This document shows, in pieces, positions 45,801 through 54,279 of a DNA stretch of 64,000 nt; positions within the stretch are counted from its first letter, which is position 1; each line of letters starts with the position of its first letter. The notes under the pieces were generated by a model that worked only from the letters and a program-made list of their open reading frames with translations, was not told where the DNA came from and searched no databases. The position numbers and the translations under genes are program-made. The stretch is from Herminiimonas arsenitoxidans (lineage in GTDB: Bacteria; Pseudomonadota; Gammaproteobacteria; Burkholderiales; Burkholderiaceae_D). Location: the NCBI RefSeq assembly GCF_900130075.1, contig NZ_LT671418.1:434001-498000 (forward strand), read 5' to 3'.

Positions 45801-46267
45801 ATGGCATGGATGGTTGGGAAACCGCCAGACGTGTACGTGTCAGTGCTCAGGCTAGCGTGCCTATTATTTTTGTTTCTGCCGATTTGTTTGAAAACGATCC
45901 GGAAAAATTACGTTTGGCAGGATGTCAGGATTTTGTTGGCAAACCAGTGCTGGAATCGGAACTGATGCTGGCATTGCAGCGTCAACTAGGATTGGAGTGG
46001 GTATATGCCAGCATTCCTGAGCAGCATCCAGTTATCGAAACCTTGCCTGATCAATTACAGTTTCCGCAAGCTGCGATAACGCAATTGTTGCAATTGACGC
46101 GCATGGGGCATGTCGCCGGCTTGCGCCGAGCGCTGGATCGCTTGAGCTTGGCAGATCCTTCCCTCGCCGGTTCCTGCATAGTAGTAAGATCATTGCTTGA
46201 TCGCTTCGAGCTGGGCGCATTGGAGAACGCATTAATGGAGAATGAACGTGCCACATCCCTTGATTGA
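42893..46267 (+). CDS. NCS1 permease fused to hybrid sensor histidine kinase
   Basis: A 1124-aa membrane kinase. Residues about 1-480 are a full NCS1 (purine/cytosine/allantoin) permease domain with about 12 helices (SIEDYALRYTPHGFRKWSEW, YAARYGIDMDLLTRGAGFGY). Residues about 496-535 hold eight cysteines (KCGVC ... HCP ... ICSLCC), a probable metal site. Two more helices, a coiled coil, then HisKA with the phosphorylation site ISHELRSP (His about 681) and HATPase_c (NLLTNAVRFTD, GAGLGLAI) follow. A receiver domain is near residues 915-1030 (ILLDIGMDGMDGWE). It overlaps the response regulator and is divergent from fmdA. By analogy with CbrA it may act as a transporter-like nutrient sensor. Confidence 0.92.
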   Translation: MAQQKIFRIRREYNRWVANESIEDYALRYTPHGFRKWSEWRLGNAAFGAASFLALEAIGGAIALNYGFSNAVWAILAVAIITFLTGLPISYYAARYGIDMDLLTRGAGFGYMGSTISSLIYASFTIIFFALEAAILAVALQMWIPWPLWIWYAISALFIIPFVARGITLISRLQLWTQPLWLLLLITPYVAIFWKKPEAYTEFTQFVGGISKSSDFDPVMFGVAATVAFSLVAQIGEQVDFLRFLPEKTAANRKRWWTAVVVAGAGWIVPGALKMLGGAFLAYLVFQTGVPAANAMEPTQMYLLGFSHLFSDPAWVLAITLVFVVVSQVKINLTNAYAGSLAWSNFFARLTHSHPGRVVWLVFNCLLALLLMNLGVFAALENVLGLYSNVAVAWVGALVADLVINKPMGWSPKGIEFKRAHLYDINPVGLGTMVLAASVGIAAFSGVWGHQVAAFSPFITLATAFIVSPFLAWATGGRYYLARQPTAVGLPGQIVKCGVCDNSFESEDMAHCPAYGAPICSLCCTLESRCHDLCKKESRTAEQAQQLLSALLPNAFSHLVSRRVGNYMVVVLSLCAVGAAALGLVYAQEISAITSLDHRILVDGVFIKISAVLLIIVAVSSWWVVLGSEGRHLAQDDLNRQNELLTQEIDAHQRTDAALQSAKEAAESANQAKTRYVAGISHELRSPLNSILGYSQILLKNEHLDATPRTAIQTIHRSGEHLLGLVDELLDLARIEADRMRLEPAPILLSAFLDDLLSMVRPQAEAKGLKLLYTHNGEIPHYVLADGKRLRQILINLLTNAVRFTDAGSVTLHVEFNQAIIRFDVIDTGIGIAVQDRQRIFQPFERGAAGRLRGEPGAGLGLAITEKLILLMNGSLNLVSMQGKGSTFVVRLPLTEINAFEALPQRDVIGHAGAVRTLLVVDDQPVQRHMLTGMLIPLGFNVREAASGHECLDLLQDFAPDAILLDIGMDGMDGWETARRVRVSAQASVPIIFVSADLFENDPEKLRLAGCQDFVGKPVLESELMLALQRQLGLEWVYASIPEQHPVIETLPDQLQFPQAAITQLLQLTRMGHVAGLRRALDRLSLADPSLAGSCIVVRSLLDRFELGALENALMENERATSLD

Positions 46268-47189
46268 TAATCCGGACGATCGTCCTGTCGTGCTGGTTGT
46301 CGATGACGCGCCTAGCAGTTTGGGCGTGCTGTGCGAAACGCTGGAGAGTTCCGGCTATACCGTGCTGGTCGCTTGCGATGGCGATACTGCTTTGCGTCGC
46401 TTGGCCTTGGTCACGCCGGACATTATCTTGATGGATGCAGTGATGCCGGGCATTTCAGGCTTCGATGCTTGCCGTCGCATCAAGTCCGATCTGGCAACCA
46501 AACATATCCCTGTGATTTTCATGACTGGTTTATCTGATACTTCGCACGTACTGGAAGGCTTTGCCTGCGGTGGTGTGGACTATGTGGTGAAGCCGGTGCG
46601 CGCGCCGGAAGTGCTGGCGCGTTTGCACACACATTTGGGTAATGCACGCGTTGCCCGATTTGCGCTGGATGCGATTGATGTATCGGGTCTGGGTGTCGTT
46701 ATGCTGGATCAGCAAGGTACGATTTCATGGTGTTCGCCATGTGCCACGCAATTGTTGAAGCAGTTCGGCATCAAGTCGGATTCGGTCACCTTGCCTAAAT
46801 CCTGGTGGGATGGTGGCAGCAATATGGAATTGGTTGCTTCCATTACTGAACCGGCCAGTGCCAGCCTATTGGTACGTAATATGGGCGCGGCCGGTATGGA
46901 TGAAATTATGTTGTTGCTAGAGTTGAGTAGCAATCACATGTTGCCAGCGGGGCGTCTTGCCAGTGCTGCATTGACACCACGTGAAACGGAAGTGCTTTCC
47001 TGGCTGGCCAAGGGAAAAACCAATCGTGATATCGGCGATATCCTGCAATTAAGCCCACGTACGGTGAGTAAGCATCTGGAACACATTTTCGAAAAACTCG
47101 GAGTAGAGACGCGCTCGGCAGCTGCTGCCATGGCGAGCGCTCAAGAGAATGTAGATCCTCGTCTCACTTCAGGAAAATGGTCGCATTGA
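46242..47189 (+). CDS. LuxR/NarL-type response regulator
   Basis: A 315-aa response regulator. The receiver domain (residues about 15-130) has the phosphorylation site D65 in IILMDAVMPG and the conserved lysine in YVVKPVRAP. A middle region (about 140-230) may be a degenerate PAS-like linker. The LuxR-type HTH occupies about residues 240-300 (LTPRETEVLSWLAKGKTNRDIGDIL). It overlaps the kinase gene by 26 bases; the start is the ATG at 46242, or GTG at 46248 with better spacing to GGAG. It is the probable target of the permease-kinase and probable activator of fmdA. Confidence 0.93.
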   Translation: MNVPHPLIDNPDDRPVVLVVDDAPSSLGVLCETLESSGYTVLVACDGDTALRRLALVTPDIILMDAVMPGISGFDACRRIKSDLATKHIPVIFMTGLSDTSHVLEGFACGGVDYVVKPVRAPEVLARLHTHLGNARVARFALDAIDVSGLGVVMLDQQGTISWCSPCATQLLKQFGIKSDSVTLPKSWWDGGSNMELVASITEPASASLLVRNMGAAGMDEIMLLLELSSNHMLPAGRLASAALTPRETEVLSWLAKGKTNRDIGDILQLSPRTVSKHLEHIFEKLGVETRSAAAAMASAQENVDPRLTSGKWSH

Positions 47190-47242
47190 AGCAAGACCGT
47201 CGTATGTTTTTCAGAATGTAATTTCAGACACGAGAAAGTTTT

Positions 47243-47271
47243 GGATGCCACGCCTCAAGGGGATGGCATCC
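47243..47271. terminator. Hairpin between response regulator and small ORF
   Basis: GGATGCCA (47243-47250) pairs perfectly with TGGCATCC (47264-47271) around a 13-base loop. It lies between two convergent coding regions and may end both transcripts. Confidence 0.4.
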
Positions 47272-47274
47272 AGA

Positions 47275-47415
47275 CTAATCAATCGTGATGGCAAGCGTCA
47301 GCAATGCCATGCCAACAGCGATACAGGCGCACAGCCGCTTCTTCAAACGCTCACCTCTTTCTATCAATCGTATGGCGCGCATGCGTTTCGCCATAGGTGA
47401 TTTCATGCGCTTCAT
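47275..47415 (-). CDS. 46-aa membrane peptide coupled to rnk
   Basis: An ORF of 46 codons (MKRMKSPMAKRMRAIRLIER and on) with a very basic N-terminal half and one C-terminal hydrophobic helix (CIAVGMALLTLAITI). Its ATG overlaps the rnk stop as ATGA, strong evidence for translational coupling. A TTG start inside (24th codon), behind GAGGTG, would give a shorter 23-aa peptide. No family is recognised. Confidence 0.45.
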   Translation of the reverse strand: MKRMKSPMAKRMRAIRLIERGERLKKRLCACIAVGMALLTLAITID

Positions 47416-47834
47416 GACAATACAGGCTCGTCCGAAATCGAGTCAGCAAGTGTGACGTCAAGAACCTTGATCTTCTCGACACGGTTAGATGGCAAGGCAA
47501 CTTCAATCGTGTTCAATACTTTTCTTCCGATCAGCGCCAGGCCGATAGGTGTCAATACCGAAATACGTGCCAATTGCGGATCTGCATCGCGCGGGCAGAC
47601 GATGCTCACAGTGCGCCTGTCTTCTTCGTTATTAACCGGCGCATACGAAACGCTGGCATGTAGCGAGATATGGCCTTTGCGTTGCACATTGCTGGACAAG
47701 ATAGTGGACGTTGCAATGATGTCGACCAATTGTTCGCCGGCGTTGATTTCTACTTCGCCCAGGCGCATCAAATGTTCGGCCAAGTGGCTCAAGGCAGCTG
47801 CATCGTTTTGTGTAAGGTAACGTTCGTTTTTCAT
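47412..47834 (-). CDS. rnk: Regulator of nucleoside diphosphate kinase (Rnk/GreA-like)
   Basis: A 140-aa protein with an N-terminal coiled-coil-like segment and a GreA/GreB C-terminal FKBP-like domain (SIVCPRDADPQLARISVLTPIGLALIGRKV). Rnk binds RNA polymerase near the secondary channel and affects nucleoside diphosphate kinase and stress responses. The ATG at 47834 follows GGAGAC; the frame upstream to 47912 lacks homology. The ATGA overlap at its end couples it to a small membrane ORF. Confidence 0.9.
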   Translation of the reverse strand: MKNERYLTQNDAAALSHLAEHLMRLGEVEINAGEQLVDIIATSTILSSNVQRKGHISLHASVSYAPVNNEEDRRTVSIVCPRDADPQLARISVLTPIGLALIGRKVLNTIEVALPSNRVEKIKVLDVTLADSISDEPVLS

Positions 47835-48284
47835 GATAAAGAGTCTCCACGGTCGAGCATGTAGATCGACCAAAAAATGGCAATACAGTGCAGATGCAAA
47901 AAGCATCGACACATCGTGAGGATTTACAGTTGGGTGGCTCGGGAGTGATAAGGAAGGAACGAAGTTTCGTTCCTGTGGACACTCACCGAGCCTAAGGGAG
48001 GCAGGCGAGGTCTCTTACGAAAGATGACTGCGAGTACATCTCCGAGATAGCAAACGAAACAGGCGCGCGCAACTCTTCCTTGTTCGGCGCAGAACTGATG
48101 CGTTTCGACAGGAAGAGTGGCGAGTTCATTGCAAGTTGTTTATGCAAGTGGGGATAGGGTGAGTATAGCCATTTAGAATATTCCGTCAACCCGATGCGCT
48201 TTTGTTAATGCTTGCCGTTGAATTATTTTGCCAATTGCTAGCTCGGCTATAAGCAGAATAGTGTCGTGACTAGCGGCTTCTGTA
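47835..48284. other. Gene-poor stretch upstream of rnk with a long RNA-like hairpin
   Basis: No gene is supported in these 450 bases. From 47936 to 47992 there is a long imperfect stem: GGCTCGG/CCGAGCC (47936-47942 with 47986-47992), GAGTG/CACTC (47943-47947 with 47980-47984), an internal loop, then AGGAACGAA/TTCGTTCCT (47955-47963 with 47966-47974). It begins about 100 bases upstream of the rnk start and could be a leader element, a terminator of an undetected transcript, or a small RNA. A 65-codon frame at 47992-48189 lacks a good ribosome binding site. Confidence 0.45.
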
Positions 48285-49010
48285 TCAGGAAAATGCGGCC
48301 CACAACAGAGACAAGCCGGAGCAAAGCAATAACCCATCGAGTATGTGCTGGAAGGCCTGATTACTCAATTTCAACACCACGATTTTCCCGACAAAGGTAC
48401 CGGCCATTAACGATGCGCCAACCAGCAAGCCTTTGACGAAAATTTCCAGCGGCATCGCACCGAATTCTCTGAATGTAATGACCTTGGCGACATACAGCAC
48501 CAGCGAACTGGCTGCCTCTGTCGAGAGAAATGCACCTTTGACCAAACCGTAGGATGTGAAAGCGGGAACGCTGAGCGGACCAGTTGATAACACGACGCCG
48601 GTGAGAAAACCGATGATGCCGCCGATGATAGACAATTGCCAGAGCTTGATGCGGAAGTTGCGCGCCATCAGCCAATGTCTGGTCGGCACCATGATGATGA
48701 AAAATATGCCGAGGCAGATGTCGATCAAATGTGCCGGCAAAGCCAGCAGCGTGCGTGCGCCGATTGCTGCAGCCGGTACACCAGTAATTGAGTAGGCTGC
48801 AAATGCACGCCAGTCGACCAGCTTCCACCAAGCCATGACACGCGCCAGATTTGCCATGACGGCAGCGACAGCCATGATGGGAACGGCCTGTTTAGGACCG
48901 AAGGTGAATACCAATACCGGCAACAGCATGATGGATGAGCCGGTGCCGATGACGCCGCTGATAGCGCCAGCAACCAGTCCAACCATCAGGACGAATATGT
49001 AGGAGGTCAT
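48285..49010 (-). CDS. TauE/SafE-family permease
   Basis: A 241-aa inner-membrane protein with about seven to eight hydrophobic helices and the family N-terminal glycine pattern LVAGAISGVIGTGSSIMLLPVLVF, plus GGIIGFLTGVVLSTGPLSVPAF in the second half. The predicted substrates are sulfite, sulfonates or other anions; none is indicated by neighbours. It is divergent from smpB with 150 bases between. Confidence 0.88.
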   Translation of the reverse strand: MTSYIFVLMVGLVAGAISGVIGTGSSIMLLPVLVFTFGPKQAVPIMAVAAVMANLARVMAWWKLVDWRAFAAYSITGVPAAAIGARTLLALPAHLIDICLGIFFIIMVPTRHWLMARNFRIKLWQLSIIGGIIGFLTGVVLSTGPLSVPAFTSYGLVKGAFLSTEAASSLVLYVAKVITFREFGAMPLEIFVKGLLVGASLMAGTFVGKIVVLKLSNQAFQHILDGLLLCSGLSLLWAAFS

Positions 49011-49160
49011 GTTTTATGTGGGTGACATTCGCTGTCGCTGCACGCTTCTTGTCGAATGTGTTCGTTATAGTAATGCAAGACGAAATTTTTGGCTTGATGG
49101 TGTTACGGATGCAGAAGCAGGCGCAGAAGGTTAAACTCTCGCTACATTACCGAGATAGTT

Positions 49161-49610
49161 ATGAGCATAGTAGATAACAGAAAAGCATTTCACGATTACT
49201 TCATCGAAGATCGCTACGAGGCCGGCGTCATGTTGCATGGCTGGGAAGTCAAGGCGATACGCGCTGGTCGTGTGCAATTGAAAGAGGCGTACGTCATCGC
49301 ACGTGACAATGAAATTTTCCTGTTCGGTGCACATGTCAGTGCACTGAACAGTGCCTCGACGCATGTACATCCAGAAGCAGTGCGGACGCGCAAGCTCTTG
49401 CTGCATGCTGCAGAAATCAAGAAGTTACTAAGCAAGGTTGATCAATCCGGCTTTACGATGGTGCCACTTAATCTGCATTGGGTACGTGGTCGGGTGAAGT
49501 GCGATATTGCGTTGGCAAAAGGCAAGAAAGAATACGACAAGCGCAATACGGAAAAAGATCGCGACTGGATGCGTGAGCATCAAAAGATCATGAAGATACA
49601 TCGTCGTTAA
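49161..49610 (+). CDS. smpB: SsrA (tmRNA)-binding protein SmpB
   Basis: A 149-aa protein required for tmRNA rescue of stalled ribosomes. Family hallmarks are all present: [40 protein letters not shown], the [26 protein letters not shown] core and a basic C-terminal tail ([15 protein letters not shown]). The length is normal. No tmRNA gene is seen in the window. A strong terminator follows. Confidence 0.97.
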   Translation: MSIVDNRKAFHDYFIEDRYEAGVMLHGWEVKAIRAGRVQLKEAYVIARDNEIFLFGAHVSALNSASTHVHPEAVRTRKLLLHAAEIKKLLSKVDQSGFTMVPLNLHWVRGRVKCDIALAKGKKEYDKRNTEKDRDWMREHQKIMKIHRR

Positions 49611-49663
49611 AACTACCTTTGTGAATGTCCGCAATCGGCCAATAGCGGACATCTGGAGAGGTA

Positions 49664-49691
49664 AAAAGCGACCATCAGGTCGCCTTTTTTT
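49664..49691. terminator. Bidirectional rho-independent terminator
   Basis: GCGACC (49668-49673) and GGTCGC (49678-49683) form a stem with ATCA loop, flanked by AAAAA on the left and CTTTTTTT on the right. It ends smpB and the convergent autotransporter gene. Confidence 0.85.
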
Positions 49692-49703
49692 ATGCACCTT
49701 GCG

Positions 49704-52700
49704 TCAGAACGCCCACTTTGCCCGAACCGAAGCTGTGTGATTCAGATAGTCTGACCGACCTTCAGCGTCGTAACGGAAGGCGACTTCCGTACCACTCGAG
49801 GCCAGCATGCTGTAGCCGATACCGCCACGCACCAGCCATGGCGAATGGTCTATGCCAGTCGTCACGAACGATAGTCCCGGTGCACCAGCATACGCAGCAA
49901 CGATGTTGCCTTGCTTATTAATCGTGTCGTAACCAACGCCAAAGTTGACATCTAGACGTGAGGTTTTTGAGAAGCGATGCTGCAGATAAGTATCGGCACC
50001 AATCACAAATGCATCTGTTTTATTTGAGCCAACATTCAGATTCAATGCATCGGCACCGCTCTCGCTATAACTCTGCGACTTTAACCATGTGTAATCGGCA
50101 CGTAGTGCAGGTGTCAGCGTCGTCTTCTCGTTTAACTCAAACGCTTGCGCAATGGCAGCGCCTACATGCGCACTGTAGGTGCGGTAGTCAGCACGCGCAG
50201 TACGGCTCAAGCCACCAAAGTCGATATAGCGTGTGGATTTACTGTCGTTCAGACCGATATCACCCTGGAACGAGAAAGTACGATTGCCGCCAATGTCTTT
50301 GCTGCCGTAGGCAGAAATTACATGAGAGTCGATGTTGGCACGTTGTGAGGTTCCGCTTAGGTCCGTGTTGCCCTCGACTGATGTCTTGGCGTAACCATAG
50401 GCCATACCAAAGCGGGCACCAGGTGCGACTTCTGCATCGGAGCCCAGCGCCAGACCCCAGGTATCAGCAGTGAAGCCAGCCACACCACTGCGATTATCCT
50501 GTTCGGCGCGCGAACCAAATACCTTGCCCCAGGCGTTCTTGTTGGTGAATGCATCACCGCCCGACAAGCCAGTCACACCTGAACTACTGCTATTGCGATT
50601 CTGAACCAGACCTTGGAAGGTCGACAAGCCCCCCTGGACGGCTTGATTGCCAGAGATGATCGGAAGCGACTGAGCAGTCGCACGTGCCACATCACGATTG
50701 TTCGAGAGCTGGCCGAATGCATTGACGACAGTCGCCATGTCGCCGCTGGCACCACCATTCAACAATCCATCAAGAACTTTGGCAGCACCTGCGGCAGACC
50801 CTGTACTCTGTTCTCTCACCGCGTCTGCAATGCCCGTGGTACTGGCTGAAAGCACGCGTAGGTCAACACTGTGGCTATTCAAAATAGCTTCGAAATTGAA
50901 GAGTGCCGAGTTATCGGTAACGGCAAAGGTGGTGGCATTCAATGTGCCTGCCTTGATGATGTTACTCAACACATTATTGTTTGCCAGCGTATTGCCGCCT
51001 TTCACATCCACATCAATTTTGGCGTTTGCGGTAAAGTTTGCGATACCTGAGACGTCCAGTTTGCCGTACTGCGCGGTACTGATCGCATCGATGCGCAACA
51101 GGCCGTTCGCACTTTGCTGATAGTCACCATTGATAGCGAGTGTGCCAGTTTCTGCATGAACGATGGCACCGTTCGCCACCGTCGTGCTGCCGACCGAGCC
51201 GGTACCCATCAAAGTGCCACCGTTGTTGACAGTCACCGCGCTGCTATTGGTATTGCTTACGCGCAGTGCACCAGCGTTAATAATCGTGCCGCCGGTATAG
51301 GTGTTGAGGCCATTCAAGGTCAGCGTACCGCCACCTTCTTTAGTCAAGATGCCAGCACCTGAGAGCGCGCCGTTCAGGTTCAGATTGTTGCTGCCAGATA
51401 CTGTCAAGTTGGCATTGAGTGCCACGTCATTTGTGAGCGTCACCTGACTGCTGGCTTCCAGAGTAGATGCACCGTCGACCGTGAGTGCACCGGTACCGAG
51501 TGCGGCGTTATTGCCTACACTCAGTCCGCCCGCGTTCAATATCACGCCACCGCCGAAGGTACTCGCGCCGCCCAGCGTCTGCATACCCGCGCCATTTTTA
51601 ACCAGGCCGCCACTGCCGACTATGCTGCCATTAAAAACGCTGTCGTTAGCGCTGCCGAAGCTTAAGGCATTGCCACCTAACGCGACCGAGCTGCCAGCAA
51701 CGCCAGCCAGCCTACCGATTGTCTGATTGCCACTGGCGCTGATATCCAGCGTGCCAGTGCCGGTCAGATTCACCCCGCCAGTTGAGGCCAGGTTACCGCC
51801 CGCACCGATCGCCAGCGTACCCGCGTTGATGGTCGTACCACCAGTGTATGAGTTAGCACCTGTCAGTGTTAAGGTTCCTGCGCCACTTTTGAGAATGCCA
51901 CCGAGACCGTAAATTGGGCCGCCCAGCGTCAGTGCATTGCTACCCAACAGATTCAAAACTGTTCCGGAAGCGAGGCTGATGTTGTTGCCTACGTTAAGCG
52001 CAGTGGAGGCGTCGATGGATGCGCTGCGTTCAACTGTAAGCGCGCCCGTGCCGAGGGCGCCGTTGTTGCCAAGCTCCAGGCCACCAGCGTTGAGCGTTAC
52101 GCCGCCGCTGAAGGTGTTGGCACCAGAGAGTGTCTGAATGCCGTTACCGTTTTTCACCAGACGGCCGGTGCCTGCGATCATACCGTCGTAGTTGCCGTCA
52201 CCGGCACCGCCCAGCGTAAGCGTGTTACCACCCAGATTAACGGTAGCTCCGGCGACACCGTTTAACTGTCCGATCGCTTGATTACCACCCGCCGAAATAT
52301 CGAAACCGGTGCCTGTAGCTGTGAGATTGATAGCACTGCTGGCCGCCAGACTGCCGCCAGCGGCGATGGCGAGCGTGCCACCATTGATCAGCGTGCCTCC
52401 GCTATAGGTGTTGCTGCCGGTCAGGCTTGTCGTACCGGTACTCTCCTTGATCAGGCCACCAGTGCCGCCGATGCTACCAGAGAAGGTGCCGTTGGTCGGA
52501 TCGCCTATGCTCAGAGAATTCGCACCGAGATAGATACTGCCGTTACCGGAAAGGGTGCCGAAGCTTTGCGTACCGTTACCAGCTGAGAGGTCGAAGGTAG
52601 CACCCGTCGCCAGATTCACAATACCGCTGGTATTCAGACTAGCGCCGGCACCGAGCGCCAGCGTGCCTGCATTGATGTTGGTACCACCGGTATAGGTATT

Positions 52701-53327
52701 GCTGCCGTTTAAGGTGAGTGTTGCGGCGCCGTTCTTGGTCAGGCCGCCAGTGCCCGAGATGTTGCCGTTGACAGTCAGATCATTGCTGCCGAGGACAGTG
52801 AGGCCGGCGTTAAGCACGATGTTATTTGCAAGCGCAACCGCGCCGTTCGCATCCAGCGTGGTCGCACCACCTATGCTCAACGCACCAGTACCGAGTGCGG
52901 CATTGTTTCCAACGACCAGCCCGCCAGCGTTAAGGGTCACACCACCGCTGAAAGTGTTGACACCGCCTAGCGTTTGCACGCCAGCACCAGTCTTGACCAG
53001 CGCGCCGTTACCGCTGATGACACCTGCATAGCTCTGATTGCTATTGTCGCCCAGAGTCAGTGCATTGCTACCCAACGATACGGTCGTGTCGCTGACACCA
53101 CTAAGCGTATTGATCGTCTGATTGCCTAGGCCAGAGATATCGTAACTGTCACCTGCAGTGGGTAAATCTATCGCGCCTGCCACCATACTGTTAGCGCTGA
53201 TGAACACACCAAAAACAACAACTGCTACTGCCTTATTCGACGTTTTTCCTGCAACAGTTGTTAACTCCGAAGTGGTTTGCCACACGCCCAAAGCACGATT
53301 GAAGACAGTTTTAAAGCAGCGATTCAT
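49704..53327 (-). CDS. Type V autotransporter with ESPR and repeat-rich passenger
   Basis: A 1207-aa type Va secretion protein. The start at 53327 gives a classic extended signal peptide (MNRCFKTVFNRALGVWQTTSEL) followed by a hydrophobic core ending near ANSMVAGA. The passenger (residues about 60-800) is built of beta-helix repeats of two alternating types, NTFSGGVTLNAGGL and SYTGGTTINAGTLAIG. The last 280 or so residues (from NKNAWGKVFGSRAEQDNRSG) form the autotransporter beta barrel and end in the aromatic residue F needed for BAM assembly. It is probably a surface adhesin or autoaggregation protein. No start codon upstream of 53327 has homology. Confidence 0.95.
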   Translation of the reverse strand: MNRCFKTVFNRALGVWQTTSELTTVAGKTSNKAVAVVVFGVFISANSMVAGAIDLPTAGDSYDISGLGNQTINTLSGVSDTTVSLGSNALTLGDNSNQSYAGVISGNGALVKTGAGVQTLGGVNTFSGGVTLNAGGLVVGNNAALGTGALSIGGATTLDANGAVALANNIVLNAGLTVLGSNDLTVNGNISGTGGLTKNGAATLTLNGSNTYTGGTNINAGTLALGAGASLNTSGIVNLATGATFDLSAGNGTQSFGTLSGNGSIYLGANSLSIGDPTNGTFSGSIGGTGGLIKESTGTTSLTGSNTYSGGTLINGGTLAIAAGGSLAASSAINLTATGTGFDISAGGNQAIGQLNGVAGATVNLGGNTLTLGGAGDGNYDGMIAGTGRLVKNGNGIQTLSGANTFSGGVTLNAGGLELGNNGALGTGALTVERSASIDASTALNVGNNISLASGTVLNLLGSNALTLGGPIYGLGGILKSGAGTLTLTGANSYTGGTTINAGTLAIGAGGNLASTGGVNLTGTGTLDISASGNQTIGRLAGVAGSSVALGGNALSFGSANDSVFNGSIVGSGGLVKNGAGMQTLGGASTFGGGVILNAGGLSVGNNAALGTGALTVDGASTLEASSQVTLTNDVALNANLTVSGSNNLNLNGALSGAGILTKEGGGTLTLNGLNTYTGGTIINAGALRVSNTNSSAVTVNNGGTLMGTGSVGSTTVANGAIVHAETGTLAINGDYQQSANGLLRIDAISTAQYGKLDVSGIANFTANAKIDVDVKGGNTLANNNVLSNIIKAGTLNATTFAVTDNSALFNFEAILNSHSVDLRVLSASTTGIADAVREQSTGSAAGAAKVLDGLLNGGASGDMATVVNAFGQLSNNRDVARATAQSLPIISGNQAVQGGLSTFQGLVQNRNSSSSGVTGLSGGDAFTNKNAWGKVFGSRAEQDNRSGVAGFTADTWGLALGSDAEVAPGARFGMAYGYAKTSVEGNTDLSGTSQRANIDSHVISAYGSKDIGGNRTFSFQGDIGLNDSKSTRYIDFGGLSRTARADYRTYSAHVGAAIAQAFELNEKTTLTPALRADYTWLKSQSYSESGADALNLNVGSNKTDAFVIGADTYLQHRFSKTSRLDVNFGVGYDTINKQGNIVAAYAGAPGLSFVTTGIDHSPWLVRGGIGYSMLASSGTEVAFRYDAEGRSDYLNHTASVRAKWAF
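51240..53150 (-). repeat. Internal repeat array in the autotransporter passenger
   Basis: The coding sequence repeats a long unit several times. Three copies of the TFSGGVTLNAGGL-type block and four of the GGTxINAGTL-type block alternate, each followed by a similar N-x-L-G-x-L/NLGGN segment. The DNA of these blocks is also similar, so recombination between them is possible. Confidence 0.75.
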
Positions 53328-53668
53328 GTATGGGCCTTTCCGTGGGCGCATGAGTTTTATTGAAAGATGCGGGAATATAGCGAATTTTGACAAATTTGTA
53401 TGTACTACAAATGCATTAGAAGGTGATGCGTGATTATCAAAACTGGGTGTGCAAGGTTTTGGCGACAGACGCGATTAGATAGCCATCTTCCAATTTTGAA
53501 CATCACTGAAACTTGGTATTTGGTACGTTTTTCGGGATACAGCTGTTGATTTGTTTGGTGTGCGATGTCCGCTTCGGGTCGATAGTAGGCATTGACTTGC
53601 GCCGTGTTACATTGGAATTTCGCAAGGACATATAAAAAATGAGACACACTTATTGGAGTGATCATTGA
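53328..53668. other. Intergenic region between autotransporter and YdeI-like gene
   Basis: No gene or clear promoter is seen in these 341 bases. A ribosome binding site GGAG lies at 53654-53657, 11 bases before the ATG of the next gene. The region probably carries both divergent promoters. Confidence 0.4.
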
Positions 53669-54223
53669 ATGAGACAAGACGATACAAAATCGCAGTTCAG
53701 TGCACGATTGCTTTGCCCTAAAGAACCGGGGCACGGTAAGTCATGGGCTTTTGTAATTCTGCCCAAAGAGGTCAGCGTAAAGCTGCCGAGGCGTGGTCGA
53801 ACAACAGTAGATGGGACAATAAACGGCCAAGAGTTCAGAGCTTTACTTGAGCCTGATGGTCAAAAAAGTCATTGGCTGTGCATTGATTCTGAGCTACTAG
53901 AAGCTTCAGGCACAGCTTATGGTGACATCGCACAATTTGAAATCATGCCTTTGGAGCTAGAGCCTGAGCCGGACGTCCCCTCTGACTTACTTGAAGCTTT
54001 AGCGGCCAATCCCGAGGCTCGGACTACTTGGGATGTGACAACGACTATTGCTCGTCTCGACTGGATACATTGGATTACTTCCGCCAAGCAGGCAAATACG
54101 CGCAAGAAACGGATTAACGATGCATGTGACATGCTGGCATCAGGAGAGAAGAGAGTTTGCTGTTTTGATCCGTCGGGTTACTACAGCAAAGCTTTCAGCG
54201 CACCGCAAACTTTAGATCAGTAG
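53669..54223 (+). CDS. YdeI/OmpD-associated-family protein (DUF1905-type)
   Basis: A 184-aa soluble protein with two parts. The N-terminal half resembles DUF1905 (KSWAFVILPKEVSVKLPRRGRTTVDGTINGQEFRALLEPDG). The C-terminal half has the OmdA/YdeI helical region (LEALAANPEARTTWDVTTTIARLDWIHWITSAKQANTRKKRI). Members have been linked to resistance to cationic peptides, but the biochemical role is unclear. It stands between the autotransporter (divergent) and the methyltransferase. Confidence 0.82.
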   Translation: MRQDDTKSQFSARLLCPKEPGHGKSWAFVILPKEVSVKLPRRGRTTVDGTINGQEFRALLEPDGQKSHWLCIDSELLEASGTAYGDIAQFEIMPLELEPEPDVPSDLLEALAANPEARTTWDVTTTIARLDWIHWITSAKQANTRKKRINDACDMLASGEKRVCCFDPSGYYSKAFSAPQTLDQ

Positions 54224-54279
54224 ATGGTCATATTTAGAAATGCGGCCAAGGGCAGTGTTTCCACTTCAGGGGCGATAAA

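Noticed and set aside
47992..48189. 65-codon minus-strand frame upstream of rnk
   Set aside because: No ribosome binding site at either possible start, and its end runs into the structured hairpin. Left as uncertain, not annotated.
49704..53327. Possible CRISPR-like or tandem DNA repeat array
   Set aside because: The regular repeats are protein-coding autotransporter passenger units, with no conserved short direct repeat and unique spacers.
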